Part shown: in pieces, positions 8,709 through 17,675 of the stretch
Layout of the letters: each line of letters opens with the position of its first letter
Numbering within the stretch: the stretch's first letter is position 1
From: Bacteroidaceae bacterium
GTDB taxonomy: Bacteria; Bacteroidota; Bacteroidia; Bacteroidales; Muribaculaceae
DNA: 64,000 bases
Direction of reading: 5' to 3'
NCBI GenBank assembly: GCA_021768245.1
Contig: JAETNO010000011.1
Span: 16,934-80,933 of the forward strand
Notes under the pieces: generated by a model
The model's input: only the letters and a program-made list of their open reading frames with translations
Database searches by the model: none
Told to the model about the DNA's origin: nothing
Program-made: the position numbers and the translations under genes

Positions 8709-9797
8709 TTAAAATCGGGATTCACGGGCGAGGAGATTCTTGTAAAGTCTGAGGTAGCGGTCTGCGGTGGCATTTATGTCGAAATCAAGGGCGCGTTTCC
8801 GGCATGCCTGACTGACTTTTTCGGCGAGAGAGGGGGCCTGAATCAGTAAGTTGACGGCTTCGGCTATGGCAGCCGGGTCGGATTCCGCTGTCAGAATCGC
8901 GGCTCCACCACAGATTTCCTTGACGCCCTCGACATCCGAGGCTATCAGGGGCACTCCGGATGCCATTGATTCGATTATGGCCAGACTGAGTCCCTCATAG
9001 TGGGTCGATAGGAGGGCTATGTCAGACTTCTGAAGCAGTTCCGTTGCATTATTGACATTTCCGAGAAAGCTGACTCTTGAAGTCAGCCGGAGCTTTTCGA
9101 CTTCTATCTCCATCTTGTGGCGCAATTCTCCGTCACCGGCGAAAATGAGCCGGACATGCGGTGGCATTAACGGCATGGCCTTGATGGCGGTGAGATGGTC
9201 TTTCTGTGGACGGAAGGCCGCAATCATAAGAATGTCGCATTTCTCTGACAACGGTTTCTTAGGGGCTGCGGAGTGGAGCGGATTTTCAGGAATAGGGATT
9301 CCATTCGGGATGAGCGACAGTTTTCCGGTCAGTCTTTCCGGAAGATATTCGCGTAGCTTGCGGCTGACAGCCTCACTGCACGCTATTATATAGTCATATC
9401 TGTCATACATCCATCTGTCGACCGGTTTTAGAATCGGGTGGTGACGGCGGCGGTTGTCGGTGTTGTGTTCCGTTGTCAGCAGCACAGGCCCTTCGGGGGC
9501 GGCAATCGCAGAGAAGAGCTGTGCGGAAGTGTTATGGGTATGGACAATGTCGAAGCTCTTCATCAGTCTGTGCAGGCGCGGGATATGGAGCGGCGAATAC
9601 ATCGCGGCCTTTCCTTGTCCGAAAGCATGGATTTTGATTTCCTGCTCGTGCAGTTGGCTGAGCAGATGGGAAGGTGTGCGGTCAAAGATTGCGAGCTCCA
9701 CATCATGGCCTTTTGCGCGCATCAGAGGCAGGATGTGGCTGACAAGAGTCTCCGCACCACCGACGCGGAGCGACGTTATGACGTGGAGGATTCTCAT
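8709..9797 (-). CDS. Family 4 glycosyltransferase
   Basis: This GT-B enzyme has 362 residues from the ATG at 9797. That start begins the expected first strand (MRILHVITSLRVGGAE) and overlaps the stop of the GT2 gene as ATGA. The 33 residues of open frame upstream are shadow sequence. The acceptor-domain glycine loop GGAETLV and the donor-domain ALLSTHYEGLSLAIIESMASG with E-x7-E are intact. It adds one sugar to the lipid-linked repeat unit. The sugar cannot be read from sequence. Confidence 0.92.
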   Translation of the reverse strand: MRILHVITSLRVGGAETLVSHILPLMRAKGHDVELAIFDRTPSHLLSQLHEQEIKIHAFGQGKAAMYSPLHIPRLHRLMKSFDIVHTHNTSAQLFSAIAAPEGPVLLTTEHNTDNRRRHHPILKPVDRWMYDRYDYIIACSEAVSRKLREYLPERLTGKLSLIPNGIPIPENPLHSAAPKKPLSEKCDILMIAAFRPQKDHLTAIKAMPLMPPHVRLIFAGDGELRHKMEIEVEKLRLTSRVSFLGNVNNATELLQKSDIALLSTHYEGLSLAIIESMASGVPLIASDVEGVKEICGGAAILTAESDPAAIAEAVNLLIQAPSLAEKVSQACRKRALDFDINATADRYLRLYKNLLARESRF

Positions 9798-10693
9798 CGG
9801 AAGGACTTGGTTTTGTGGAGGATGTAGCGATAGAGGATATATCCGAGAGGAGAGACAAGCAGGGTCATGAGTTTCTTTGGAGAGTCGGCGAGCCAACGGC
9901 GGTCACGGGAAATCAGGCAGCTCGACACATAGTGGATGGCGGCACGCAGACGGTAAAGAGGAGTGGTGTGCTCGAGCGACATCTGGAGACGCCGCAGCTT
10001 GGCGAAGCTTCGCGGTGAGTCGAGATATTGCAGGAAAATTCGCTCCGACATGCTGTCCTTGCCGGTCTGATAGTCGACATAGCAGAGGTTGCGGTTGACC
10101 ACGAGCAGGGGACGGCGGTCGCAAACTTGCAGAATCATGTAGAAGGGATTGAAGTTCTTTTCACCCGGAAAACCTACCATGGGTGCTACTTCTTTCATGA
10201 GCTCGGTGCGCATGGCCTGCTTCGTGTCGCCACGGTGGAAGCGACGCGACTCAAGGTCGAAGAGGAAGCAGCTTGCCATATCGTCGGGGAAGTATCCTCC
10301 TATCGGAGCATCGGTCTTGACGCTGAAGTCGAGGCCTATTATGCCTGCGTAGTTCACACTGCCTTCCGCTTCCCATGCGTCGAGAATCAGTTCCACTGCA
10401 TTTTCAGGGAGAAAATCATCGGAATCGACACACATGGAGAGTTCCGAGTCAATGTTGGCATATGCTGTGTTGTAGCCTGTATAGAGTCCGCCGTTCTCCT
10501 TATAGATATAGCGGACAGGAATCCTGCCTTCACGGATAAAGTTTTCGACGAGTTGGCGCGTGAAATCAGTGGAACCATCGTCGATAACGAGCCATTCGAA
10601 ATCGCCGGAGTGAGTCTGGGTGCAAAGGCTTTCGTAGACACGGCGGAGAGTATGGGCGCGGTTATATGTCGGGGTGAAAACAGTGAGTTTCAT
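9794..10693 (-). CDS. Family 2 glycosyltransferase
   Basis: This 299-residue GT-A enzyme starts with FTPTYNRAHTLRRVYESL. It has the nucleotide-binding IDDGSTD motif (about 38-44) and the metal-binding VDSDD (DXD) near 93. The C-terminal region is basic with a hydrophobic patch that may touch the membrane. It adds a sugar to the growing unit on the inner face of the membrane. Its stop overlaps the start of the next GT4 gene, and 12 bp separate it from the EpsG-like gene, so it belongs to one tightly packed operon. Confidence 0.92.
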   Translation of the reverse strand: MKLTVFTPTYNRAHTLRRVYESLCTQTHSGDFEWLVIDDGSTDFTRQLVENFIREGRIPVRYIYKENGGLYTGYNTAYANIDSELSMCVDSDDFLPENAVELILDAWEAEGSVNYAGIIGLDFSVKTDAPIGGYFPDDMASCFLFDLESRRFHRGDTKQAMRTELMKEVAPMVGFPGEKNFNPFYMILQVCDRRPLLVVNRNLCYVDYQTGKDSMSERIFLQYLDSPRSFAKLRRLQMSLEHTTPLYRLRAAIHYVSSCLISRDRRWLADSPKKLMTLLVSPLGYILYRYILHKTKSFR

Positions 10694-10705
10694 GGATGCT
10701 TCGGT

Positions 10706-11818
10706 TTAAAGGAAGAATAGGAGACACATTATTATTGACATGGAGATGTAGAGGAACAGAATGATTCCGGCTGCCTGATTCTGATTGGCCCATGCGCGCA
10801 TGTTGCAAAGCGGGTAGACGAATATAACAGGCATGAGGAACCATGACAGATATGCGAAGCGGTTTGAGAAAGCGGCTCGAATCAGGAGTATCCACAGGGA
10901 ATTTGAGAGCAGATAGGTAATGATAAGGGTGTTGAACCATCCGTCGCGAACGCCTTTGGAATTGATATATAGAAAGTAGATTATTGGAAGAGCGCTATAG
11001 AGCAGAAAGTCCCATCGAAAAAATCCTCCTGACTCAGCTTCGGTCAGCAGTGTATTTTCCGAAGCGCTTAAATACAGGTCAATACGGCTGTCGATTCCAA
11101 TCAGCGATACGATGCTTGAGAAAAAACTACTGAAAAAGAGTGAGCATATTATACTGCCAATCCATATGTAAAGAGCGCTGAATGGATTCCTGACGAGAGT
11201 CAAGGCGACTACCGTTGAGACAATCGGGAGCATCACGCTTCGATGGATGCTAAGAGCTATTATGGCCATTAGCGCGGCTTTTGCATAACGCTCCTCCAAT
11301 GCATAGGCCATGAAGAGCAGGGTCAGATTGCATGCGAGGCCGTTACGGAGGCCATTAGTGCCATAGGAAAAGAAAAATGCCGAACCGACGAGGAAGAGCA
11401 TGCCGAGAAACGGACTCGTTGGGACGAATCTTTTCATGGCCCAAAGCCCGGTCAGTGTGTAGAGGACCGCTATGATTGTGAAATATGTCGATACGTGCAG
11501 CCCGTTAAGCTTGCAGAGATAAGTGAAGATTTCCCATCCCCATTCCGAGCCGAATGAGATGGAGGGGAATTCGGAGGTGTCGAGGGCTCTGTAGATAATG
11601 GCATAGTTAATAGTGTCACCGAAGACAGAGGTGACAGGCCGCATGCCAATCCAAAGGGCAAGAATGATGCTGATGAAGAGCACGGGGGCATAGTAGCCCT
11701 TGTTCTGTTCGCCTACAGCAAGGGTGTCACCGTTCATGCTCATCAGGATAACCGAGGTGGCCAAGCTGATGATTCCGAGCATGGAAAGGAAAAAAGGAAA
11801 ATATGAGATTGCGTCCAA
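10706..11818 (-). CDS. EpsG-family membrane protein (probable repeat-unit polymerase)
   Basis: This 370-residue, very hydrophobic protein has about ten transmembrane helices. The family signature region PVTSVFGDTINY followed by GWEIFTYLCK is visible near 60-95. EpsG-type proteins are believed to polymerise flipped repeat units in the periplasm, as Wzy does. It is the only polymerase candidate in the locus, which supports that role. A family-level polymerase assignment is reasonable, but direct chemistry is unproven for most members. Confidence 0.85.
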   Translation of the reverse strand: MDAISYFPFFLSMLGIISLATSVILMSMNGDTLAVGEQNKGYYAPVLFISIILALWIGMRPVTSVFGDTINYAIIYRALDTSEFPSISFGSEWGWEIFTYLCKLNGLHVSTYFTIIAVLYTLTGLWAMKRFVPTSPFLGMLFLVGSAFFFSYGTNGLRNGLACNLTLLFMAYALEERYAKAALMAIIALSIHRSVMLPIVSTVVALTLVRNPFSALYIWIGSIICSLFFSSFFSSIVSLIGIDSRIDLYLSASENTLLTEAESGGFFRWDFLLYSALPIIYFLYINSKGVRDGWFNTLIITYLLSNSLWILLIRAAFSNRFAYLSWFLMPVIFVYPLCNMRAWANQNQAAGIILFLYISMSIIMCLLFFL

Positions 11819-11873
11819 TTCAGTAGCGGTTTTGGGTTTTGACTGATGTTGCCTGACAATTGTTTCTGATTTA

Positions 11874-12614
11874 TTATCGGTGGATACCGAAGATGAATTC
11901 CCGTATTCTGCCGAGAGTGGTGACTCCGAGCCTGCGATGGAGGAAGCGCATCAGGCGTGTGCGCAAGGGGCCGTAGTTGTCGCACCACGTTTTTGCATAA
12001 TGATGAATCGACACGGTTTCGGGTCTTATGTCGAGACGCCCTGTAGCGTCGTCGAGAGGGTTGAAATAGCTGTGGGGATAGATGGTGATTCCCCCTATTT
12101 CCTGCTCCCTGTCCTCTAATTTGAGCCCGAGAGGAATGAGTAGTTGAGTTATATGATAGACGACCGTACCCGGGTTTTGCCGTCCCTCCGCGTCGAGGAA
12201 GTGGAGACCGGAGTAAAGGTCGACAATGGATTTATAGACAGGATGATGGCTCGTGGCTCCTATTCCCAGGCCGGAGGCTACTCCGACTCCGACATGACTT
12301 TTCTCGAAACCCATGAATGGGCCGCGGGCTATTATATCGTCGAGTGGACGTATTAGCTCCACATCGGTGTCGAGATAGACTCCGCCGTGGTCATAGAGGA
12401 TTTTGAAGCGGGCATAATCGCTGACAAAAGCCCATTTGCCTTTCGAGGCGGCTTCGCGGGTGTAGGCTACGGCGTCGATGTCGAAATTATCCTCGTCCCA
12501 GCGGCGTATTTCCCACTCCGGACAGTGACGGCGCCAGGAGTCGATGCAGCGGCAGGCCTCTTTCGGGAGGGGCTTGCGTCCGAACCAGCAGTAGTGTATC
12601 ACTTTGGGTATCAT
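11874..12614 (-). CDS. Family 32 glycosyltransferase (OCH1/capsule type)
   Basis: This 246-residue protein has the whole GT32 signature. It opens with IPKVIHYCWFG, then CPEWEIRRWDEDNFD, and the DXD motif lies in HGGVYLDTDVELI (about 92-104). Such enzymes transfer a hexose or hexosamine to capsular glycans. The gene lies 12 bp after the upstream GT4 gene. The 55-bp gap to the EpsG gene shows no terminator, so they are likely co-transcribed. Confidence 0.92.
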   Translation of the reverse strand: MIPKVIHYCWFGRKPLPKEACRCIDSWRRHCPEWEIRRWDEDNFDIDAVAYTREAASKGKWAFVSDYARFKILYDHGGVYLDTDVELIRPLDDIIARGPFMGFEKSHVGVGVASGLGIGATSHHPVYKSIVDLYSGLHFLDAEGRQNPGTVVYHITQLLIPLGLKLEDREQEIGGITIYPHSYFNPLDDATGRLDIRPETVSIHHYAKTWCDNYGPLRTRLMRFLHRRLGVTTLGRIREFIFGIHR

Positions 12615-12626
12615 GCCGTGAGTCTG

Positions 12627-13862
12627 TCAGTTAGCTATCAAGGAATAGAATTTATCAATCTCGGAGCGGTCAGAGTAGTCGCGTGCCGCTATATTGCGTG
12701 CGAGGGTATCGGTAATGTCCTTATTGAGGATGGCTTTTGCGAGGCCTTCGGCAAAAAGGGCGTTGTCAAGAGGCAGGATAAGGCCGTCGACACCGTCCTC
12801 TACCTGGGCCGGGGCGGTAGGATAATCAGAGACAATCACCGGCTTGCCGAGGAGACGGGCTTCCTGCACTGTGACGCAACGGCCTTCGTAGCGTGAGGGC
12901 TGGACGTAGAGGTCGCATGCTTTAATATAGGGATAGGGGTTGGTACGCTTTCCGAGCACACGCACGCAGTCTTCGACGCCGGCTTCCGATATCCTGTCGA
13001 GAATTAGCTCGCGGTCGGAGCCGTAGCCGATTATGTCCCATCTGAAATCGGTGAGACCGTGCGTGTCGCGCAGTCGTCGCGCTATGTCGGGTATGCTGTC
13101 GAAGTTTTTTGCATGGGAGAAGCGTCCGATTGAAAGGAGGCTTACACGGTGGCTGTCAATGTCGGTGACAGGGATAGTGACTTCGTCTGCAAGTCTGCGG
13201 ATTATGGATGCAGGCAGTATGTTGCCTATCTCCACGATTTTGTCGCGCAGGGAAGGAAAGGTTTGGAGGAAGGCTCCGGTTACGCCCGGAGAGATGGAGA
13301 CGATATTGTCGTAGGCACTCCATACTGGGAGTTCGAGAGGTGCATTGACGGCTACGCGGGAGTAGTCAGTGTGAATCCAGCATATTTTTTTCCGTGCATG
13401 GACTTTTGACAGGACGTAGTCGTGAGGGGTGAGGAAGGAGACGGCTATGTCATATTCGCGTTTGTCAATCACGGGGAGGTGAGGGGAGACATGACGGGCT
13501 ACGTATGAGTGGATTGAGCAATCGAAGTTACGGATTTCGGTCGCTGACGGAGATTGGTGTTGAAGGCGGGAGAGATAACGGCTGTGGCGGATGCGGGCGA
13601 GGAGGCGTCCGAAAGCCACTCCGAATTGCCGGCGGCGCAGAGCTTCGGTAAGCGGGGCTTCAATCACGGCATAGGCCGGAATCTCAGGAAGAAGTTTCAC
13701 TTCGCGGGGGATATGGCGGAGCATTTCTCCCCGCTGCGAATGGAGGAAAAGAGTTACGTCGACACGCGAATAGTCGAGGGATTGGAGAAGGCCTATAAGG
13801 GCGTTTTCCGCTCCCCCGAGCTCGAGGTAGTGCATGGCAATCAATATGCTTTTCTTTTCCAT
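12627..13862 (-). CDS. Family 4 glycosyltransferase
   Basis: This 411-residue GT-B enzyme opens with the acceptor-side loop HYLELGGAENALIGLL. The donor domain has LSIGRFSHAKNFDSIPDIA and DLYVQPSRYEGRCVTVQEA with E-x7-E. The middle (120-200) matches the related enzyme encoded at 14979-16127 (KKICWIHTDYS against KKIAWINVDLI). The two are probably paralogues adding related sugars. Five bases separate it from the pyruvyltransferase gene. Confidence 0.92.
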   Translation of the reverse strand: MEKKSILIAMHYLELGGAENALIGLLQSLDYSRVDVTLFLHSQRGEMLRHIPREVKLLPEIPAYAVIEAPLTEALRRRQFGVAFGRLLARIRHSRYLSRLQHQSPSATEIRNFDCSIHSYVARHVSPHLPVIDKREYDIAVSFLTPHDYVLSKVHARKKICWIHTDYSRVAVNAPLELPVWSAYDNIVSISPGVTGAFLQTFPSLRDKIVEIGNILPASIIRRLADEVTIPVTDIDSHRVSLLSIGRFSHAKNFDSIPDIARRLRDTHGLTDFRWDIIGYGSDRELILDRISEAGVEDCVRVLGKRTNPYPYIKACDLYVQPSRYEGRCVTVQEARLLGKPVIVSDYPTAPAQVEDGVDGLILPLDNALFAEGLAKAILNKDITDTLARNIAARDYSDRSEIDKFYSLIAN

Positions 13863-13867
13863 TTCAA

Positions 13868-14974
13868 TTATAACGGCCGGGTTATTTCAGATATGAAGTT
13901 GCGCGAAGTGTAGACCATGGCGCGGAGAGCATGTCTGACTTCATCGTAGTCAATCTTATGGAAGGGGACTGAATCGAGCCGACTGACTTTACGCTCGCTG
14001 AGGTTGAGAGAACTGAGAAGGTCGGTGGTGCGGATATTGATATTCTCCCTGCGGTCTACCGAATAGAATGGTTTTTCGAAAATGACTGAGAATATGATGC
14101 CATGGTATGAGTCGGTGACGACCATATCGGCATTTTCTATAAGCGACACGAATTCCAGCGGGCCGACTGAACTACAGTCGATGGCGTCTATGGCGGGACG
14201 CGTGGGGCTGACTGATACTACAGGGAGTCCGAAGCGTTCATGCAGATAGATGCACAGCATGTAGGAGAGGGGGCTGTTGTCGAAACTATAGAATAAAATA
14301 TATCTTTCGGGGATTGCATGGGATGAAGGGTGGACGGCGAGTGAACTCCAGTGTTCAGCCGTAAGGAGAAAGGCCGGGTCGGCTGTGACGGTAGCTTCGG
14401 TAACGCCGAGGATGTCGAGGATTCCGAGTCCGCTGCGTTCACGCACGGAGACTGCGTCGAACGAGCGAAGTCTTTCGGCTATGGTCGCGGAGTCTGCCCC
14501 GTAGATACGGTCGGTAGCGAAACTTGCGGCGTAGCTTGCCTTGCGTCCGGAGCGGACGAAGTCGAGGTAGAAGGCCGGGTCATGACCGTTAGGGAACAGG
14601 GTGTTCCATATCTGGTCGCTCCCGGCAATATATAGGTCGGCCTCGGGTGGATTGGATTTAAGGCTTTCGGCTGACTTATATTTCTCCGTGAGATTGAGGT
14701 GTGACGAAGTGAAGCGGTCAAAGGCTTTTTTTCGCGGTAGACGGCGGATGCGGCCCGGAATTTTTGCGAGGAGGTAGAGATAGCGGATTAAGAAATGGTC
14801 ATAGACGGGATTGTCGACTTTCGTGAAGGAATAGTGGCCCGAGAGGTAGGGAGGTTTGTAGTCAATCACTGCGACGTCGTGGCCAAGCTCACGCAGATAG
14901 GTCTGCATGGCGAGAGTCTGGAGGGATGCTCCATGATTGTAGACGTCGTGGCAAGTGATTATCTTAATTTTCAT
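13868..14974 (-). CDS. Polysaccharide pyruvyl transferase family protein
   Basis: This 368-residue protein opens with KIITCHDVYNHGASLQTLAM, as in many CsaB/WcaK-like enzymes. It contains AGSDQIWN (about 117) and the late ADMVVTDSYHGIIFSVIF signature (about 285). The family transfers pyruvate from phosphoenolpyruvate to a sugar as a ketal, which adds negative charge. The polymer made here is therefore probably pyruvylated. The two GT4 genes on either side suggest it modifies a residue while the unit is being built. Confidence 0.88.
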   Translation of the reverse strand: MKIKIITCHDVYNHGASLQTLAMQTYLRELGHDVAVIDYKPPYLSGHYSFTKVDNPVYDHFLIRYLYLLAKIPGRIRRLPRKKAFDRFTSSHLNLTEKYKSAESLKSNPPEADLYIAGSDQIWNTLFPNGHDPAFYLDFVRSGRKASYAASFATDRIYGADSATIAERLRSFDAVSVRERSGLGILDILGVTEATVTADPAFLLTAEHWSSLAVHPSSHAIPERYILFYSFDNSPLSYMLCIYLHERFGLPVVSVSPTRPAIDAIDCSSVGPLEFVSLIENADMVVTDSYHGIIFSVIFEKPFYSVDRRENINIRTTDLLSSLNLSERKVSRLDSVPFHKIDYDEVRHALRAMVYTSRNFISEITRPL

Positions 14975-14978
14975 CGGT

Positions 14979-16127
14979 TTAATTTTCTATCAAATCAATT
15001 ACTTTCATGGCTTCTGAGTAAAGGCTCGTATTGACTTCATTACGTAGGTTTGACACAAATCTATCGCGAAGATTTATGTCACCGATAAGTTGTATTATAT
15101 TTTCAGCAATGGATTCAGCGTTCATACCGGCAATAAGGCCATTGACACCATTGGAAATCTGGTCGTGTATAACAGGGAAATCGGTGCTGACTATTGGCTT
15201 ATGGAGAATCTTGGCTTCGCCTACAGTCAAGCCGAATCCCTCGAATTTAGATGTTTGGACATATATGTCGCAGGCCTTTATATAAGGATAGGGGTTTAGT
15301 CGCTCGCCCTCAAGAATAATTTTTTCACTTAGCCGTTTTTTAGCAATTTCTTTCTTTATCTCAAGCTCCAAACTACCGCCCCCCACGATATGCCATCTGA
15401 AGTCAATTCCTTTTTCCGAGAGGATATATGCAGCTCCGAGTAGAAGATCATACCCTTTCTGTGGGACGAGGCGTCCCACAGTTGTGAGATGTATATGTCC
15501 GTCATTGTTGTCAATGACATTTTCCCTAAAGGCAAGCGATCTGATTAGGGACTCGGATAAAATGTCGTGGACTGTTACGGGTGTGACTTCTATATAGCCG
15601 TCAGCGAGTATTTTGGCCGAGAGAGTATCGGATACGGTCACGACAGAATCATATTTCGTATAGAATGACTTGCAGAAAGTGGGGTTATAGCCTGCTTTGA
15701 TGAGATCGACATTGATCCACGCTATCTTTTTTCGGGCTTTCACCTTCTCTGCCACATAGAAAGTGGGGAAGCCCTGATGGTAGGCTATGGCGACGTCATA
15801 AACCTTTTTCTGTGCCGGAAAACGTTTGCCGAATGTGGACCAGTACAATTCCGCTGAGTGTCTTTTGACAGGCATGCGCATACGCAACGAAAAAAGAATT
15901 CTTGCAAGCCTACCGGACATTCCGGTAGCAGGTGTGGAGAGGATATACGGTCGGAAACCTTCGGGCAGGAGCTGCTCGAAGAGTCCACCTCCGGCACTGA
16001 CCATCAGAGTTATATCATATCCACGTTCAATCAATGCAGGCAACAATGAAACAAGGCTCTTCTCAGCCCCGCCGCAGGCGAGGGAATCAATATAGATGAG
16101 GAGAGATATTTGGCCGGCGCTTTTCAT
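14979..16127 (-). CDS. Family 4 glycosyltransferase
   Basis: This 382-residue GT-B enzyme has SLACGGAEKSLVSLLPAL at the N-terminus. The donor domain carries TTVGRLVPQKGYDLLLGAA and DIYVQTSKFEGFGLTVGEAK with E-x7-E. The start overlaps the end of the flippase gene by four bases. The first third is slightly richer in AT than its neighbours. It is likely a paralogue of the enzyme encoded at 12627-13862. Confidence 0.92.
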   Translation of the reverse strand: MKSAGQISLLIYIDSLACGGAEKSLVSLLPALIERGYDITLMVSAGGGLFEQLLPEGFRPYILSTPATGMSGRLARILFSLRMRMPVKRHSAELYWSTFGKRFPAQKKVYDVAIAYHQGFPTFYVAEKVKARKKIAWINVDLIKAGYNPTFCKSFYTKYDSVVTVSDTLSAKILADGYIEVTPVTVHDILSESLIRSLAFRENVIDNNDGHIHLTTVGRLVPQKGYDLLLGAAYILSEKGIDFRWHIVGGGSLELEIKKEIAKKRLSEKIILEGERLNPYPYIKACDIYVQTSKFEGFGLTVGEAKILHKPIVSTDFPVIHDQISNGVNGLIAGMNAESIAENIIQLIGDINLRDRFVSNLRNEVNTSLYSEAMKVIDLIEN

Positions 16128-17653
16128 TGAACAGGTTTTAAGGCGATAAGTTTGATACGGATGAAGTTCTTCACAGCCGTGCGTTCGTCATCATTAAGAA
16201 GGAGACAGTAGGAGAGAATTGAAAAGATTGTGGCAGACAGGATGCAGCAGAGCGTCAAGCGGAGGAATGACGGTTCCATAAGGGAACAGAACATGCGTAG
16301 CAGGAGATAGACGGCAAGTTCCAGGAAAAGCACTTTGAACACGGAGTTTTTAAGAAAATGTCCCGTGGCTGCCACGCCGAAATTGCGGGCCATCAGGAAA
16401 GCCACAATTGTCAGGGAGAATAGGACGTCAAGACTGAAAAGCGCACATGCCGTGAGAGGGGAGAGCCCTCCGTAGAGAGCCATGAAAACGAGTCCTACAG
16501 CCAAAGCCGCCGAGAGGCTTTGAAGAAGATTGAGCGCACGGTTTTTTCCTGCGGCCTTTATCGCTTCCGCTCCGACAAGCTGGGCCATGAGAAGTGAGTC
16601 GGCAATAAGGAATATCAGGCAAAGTTCCGGTGAGAGACGGGGGGGATTGCCGAGCCATAGACGGAGCACATAGTCACACTCCGCAATGAGCGGCATGGCC
16701 ACAATGCCATAGAGAATCATCGAGCCGAGCGAGGCGCGGTAGGTCAGGGTCGAGAATTCAAGCATGTTTTTTTTGGCATAGGCCTTGACCATGCCGGGAT
16801 AAAAGACTCCTGACAGATTGTAGGCCAGTCCTACGACGGCACCGGAGACTGTGTTGGCAATGCCGATTGTCGCGTTCATCGCTACTCCGCAGAAGAAATT
16901 CACCACCATGTTGAACCCCGATGTTTTAAGCATTTTGCTCACCGAGCCGAGGATTTCCCAGGAAGAGAAATTTACAATCGGTTTGAAAAGGACCTTGTCG
17001 AAATGGAGTGTCACATGGGTTTCCGGATAGCGGCGCGTATATATTATATAGGTGGCAAGGTAGACGAGAGGCAGGATGGCATAGATAAATGCGAGGATAA
17101 TTACCCGGCTTTCTTCGATATTTGACACATAGACTACGGCACCGAGCTTCATCATCGAGTAGAGGGTTTCCATTAAGGCAAGCACGTTGAATTTCTCGTG
17201 GGAAACTATTACGGCGTTATAGGGGGTGCGTATGAGCATTGTGACCAATGTCAAAATCGAGGCCTGAAATACCCAGAAAGCGGCGCTTTCGCTTCCGGCA
17301 GGAACTGTCAGGTAGTTTCGGAGATACCATAGACCTACGGTCTCACCGAGAATGACGAAAAGGATGCAAATGGCTGAAAAGGCTATCAGGGCCGAGCTGA
17401 AAGTCCGTCGCATGCGCCCGATGTCGCCACGGCCGAGTTCGAAAGTCATGAAGCGTGACACACCGATGCTCAGCCCTACGGTCACGAAAGAGAAGACACC
17501 CGCGAGGCTTCCCGCCACATTGAGCAGGCCATAGTCGTCAACGCCGAGTGCCTGGAGGGTCAGACGCACGGTCACAATGCCTACAACCGTAGTGATGAGC
17601 GTACGGCCATAGAGCATGAGTGCATTTTTGGCTAAGCGCAGGTTACCGGCCAT
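16124..17653 (-). CDS. Lipid-linked oligosaccharide flippase (Wzx-like)
   Basis: This 509-residue protein has about 12-14 hydrophobic helices. It starts with NALMLYGRTLITTVVGIVTV and LQALGVDDYGLLNV, the typical opening of polysaccharide flippases (MATE/MOP superfamily). It should move undecaprenyl-linked repeat units across the inner membrane for the EpsG-type polymerase. It is 22 bp downstream of the tyrosine autokinase gene, which fits a Wzx/Wzy-type export system. Confidence 0.9.
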   Translation of the reverse strand: MAGNLRLAKNALMLYGRTLITTVVGIVTVRLTLQALGVDDYGLLNVAGSLAGVFSFVTVGLSIGVSRFMTFELGRGDIGRMRRTFSSALIAFSAICILFVILGETVGLWYLRNYLTVPAGSESAAFWVFQASILTLVTMLIRTPYNAVIVSHEKFNVLALMETLYSMMKLGAVVYVSNIEESRVIILAFIYAILPLVYLATYIIYTRRYPETHVTLHFDKVLFKPIVNFSSWEILGSVSKMLKTSGFNMVVNFFCGVAMNATIGIANTVSGAVVGLAYNLSGVFYPGMVKAYAKKNMLEFSTLTYRASLGSMILYGIVAMPLIAECDYVLRLWLGNPPRLSPELCLIFLIADSLLMAQLVGAEAIKAAGKNRALNLLQSLSAALAVGLVFMALYGGLSPLTACALFSLDVLFSLTIVAFLMARNFGVAATGHFLKNSVFKVLFLELAVYLLLRMFCSLMEPSFLRLTLCCILSATIFSILSYCLLLNDDERTAVKNFIRIKLIALKPVQ

Positions 17654-17675
17654 TTATTATGGTGGTTAGATGTCT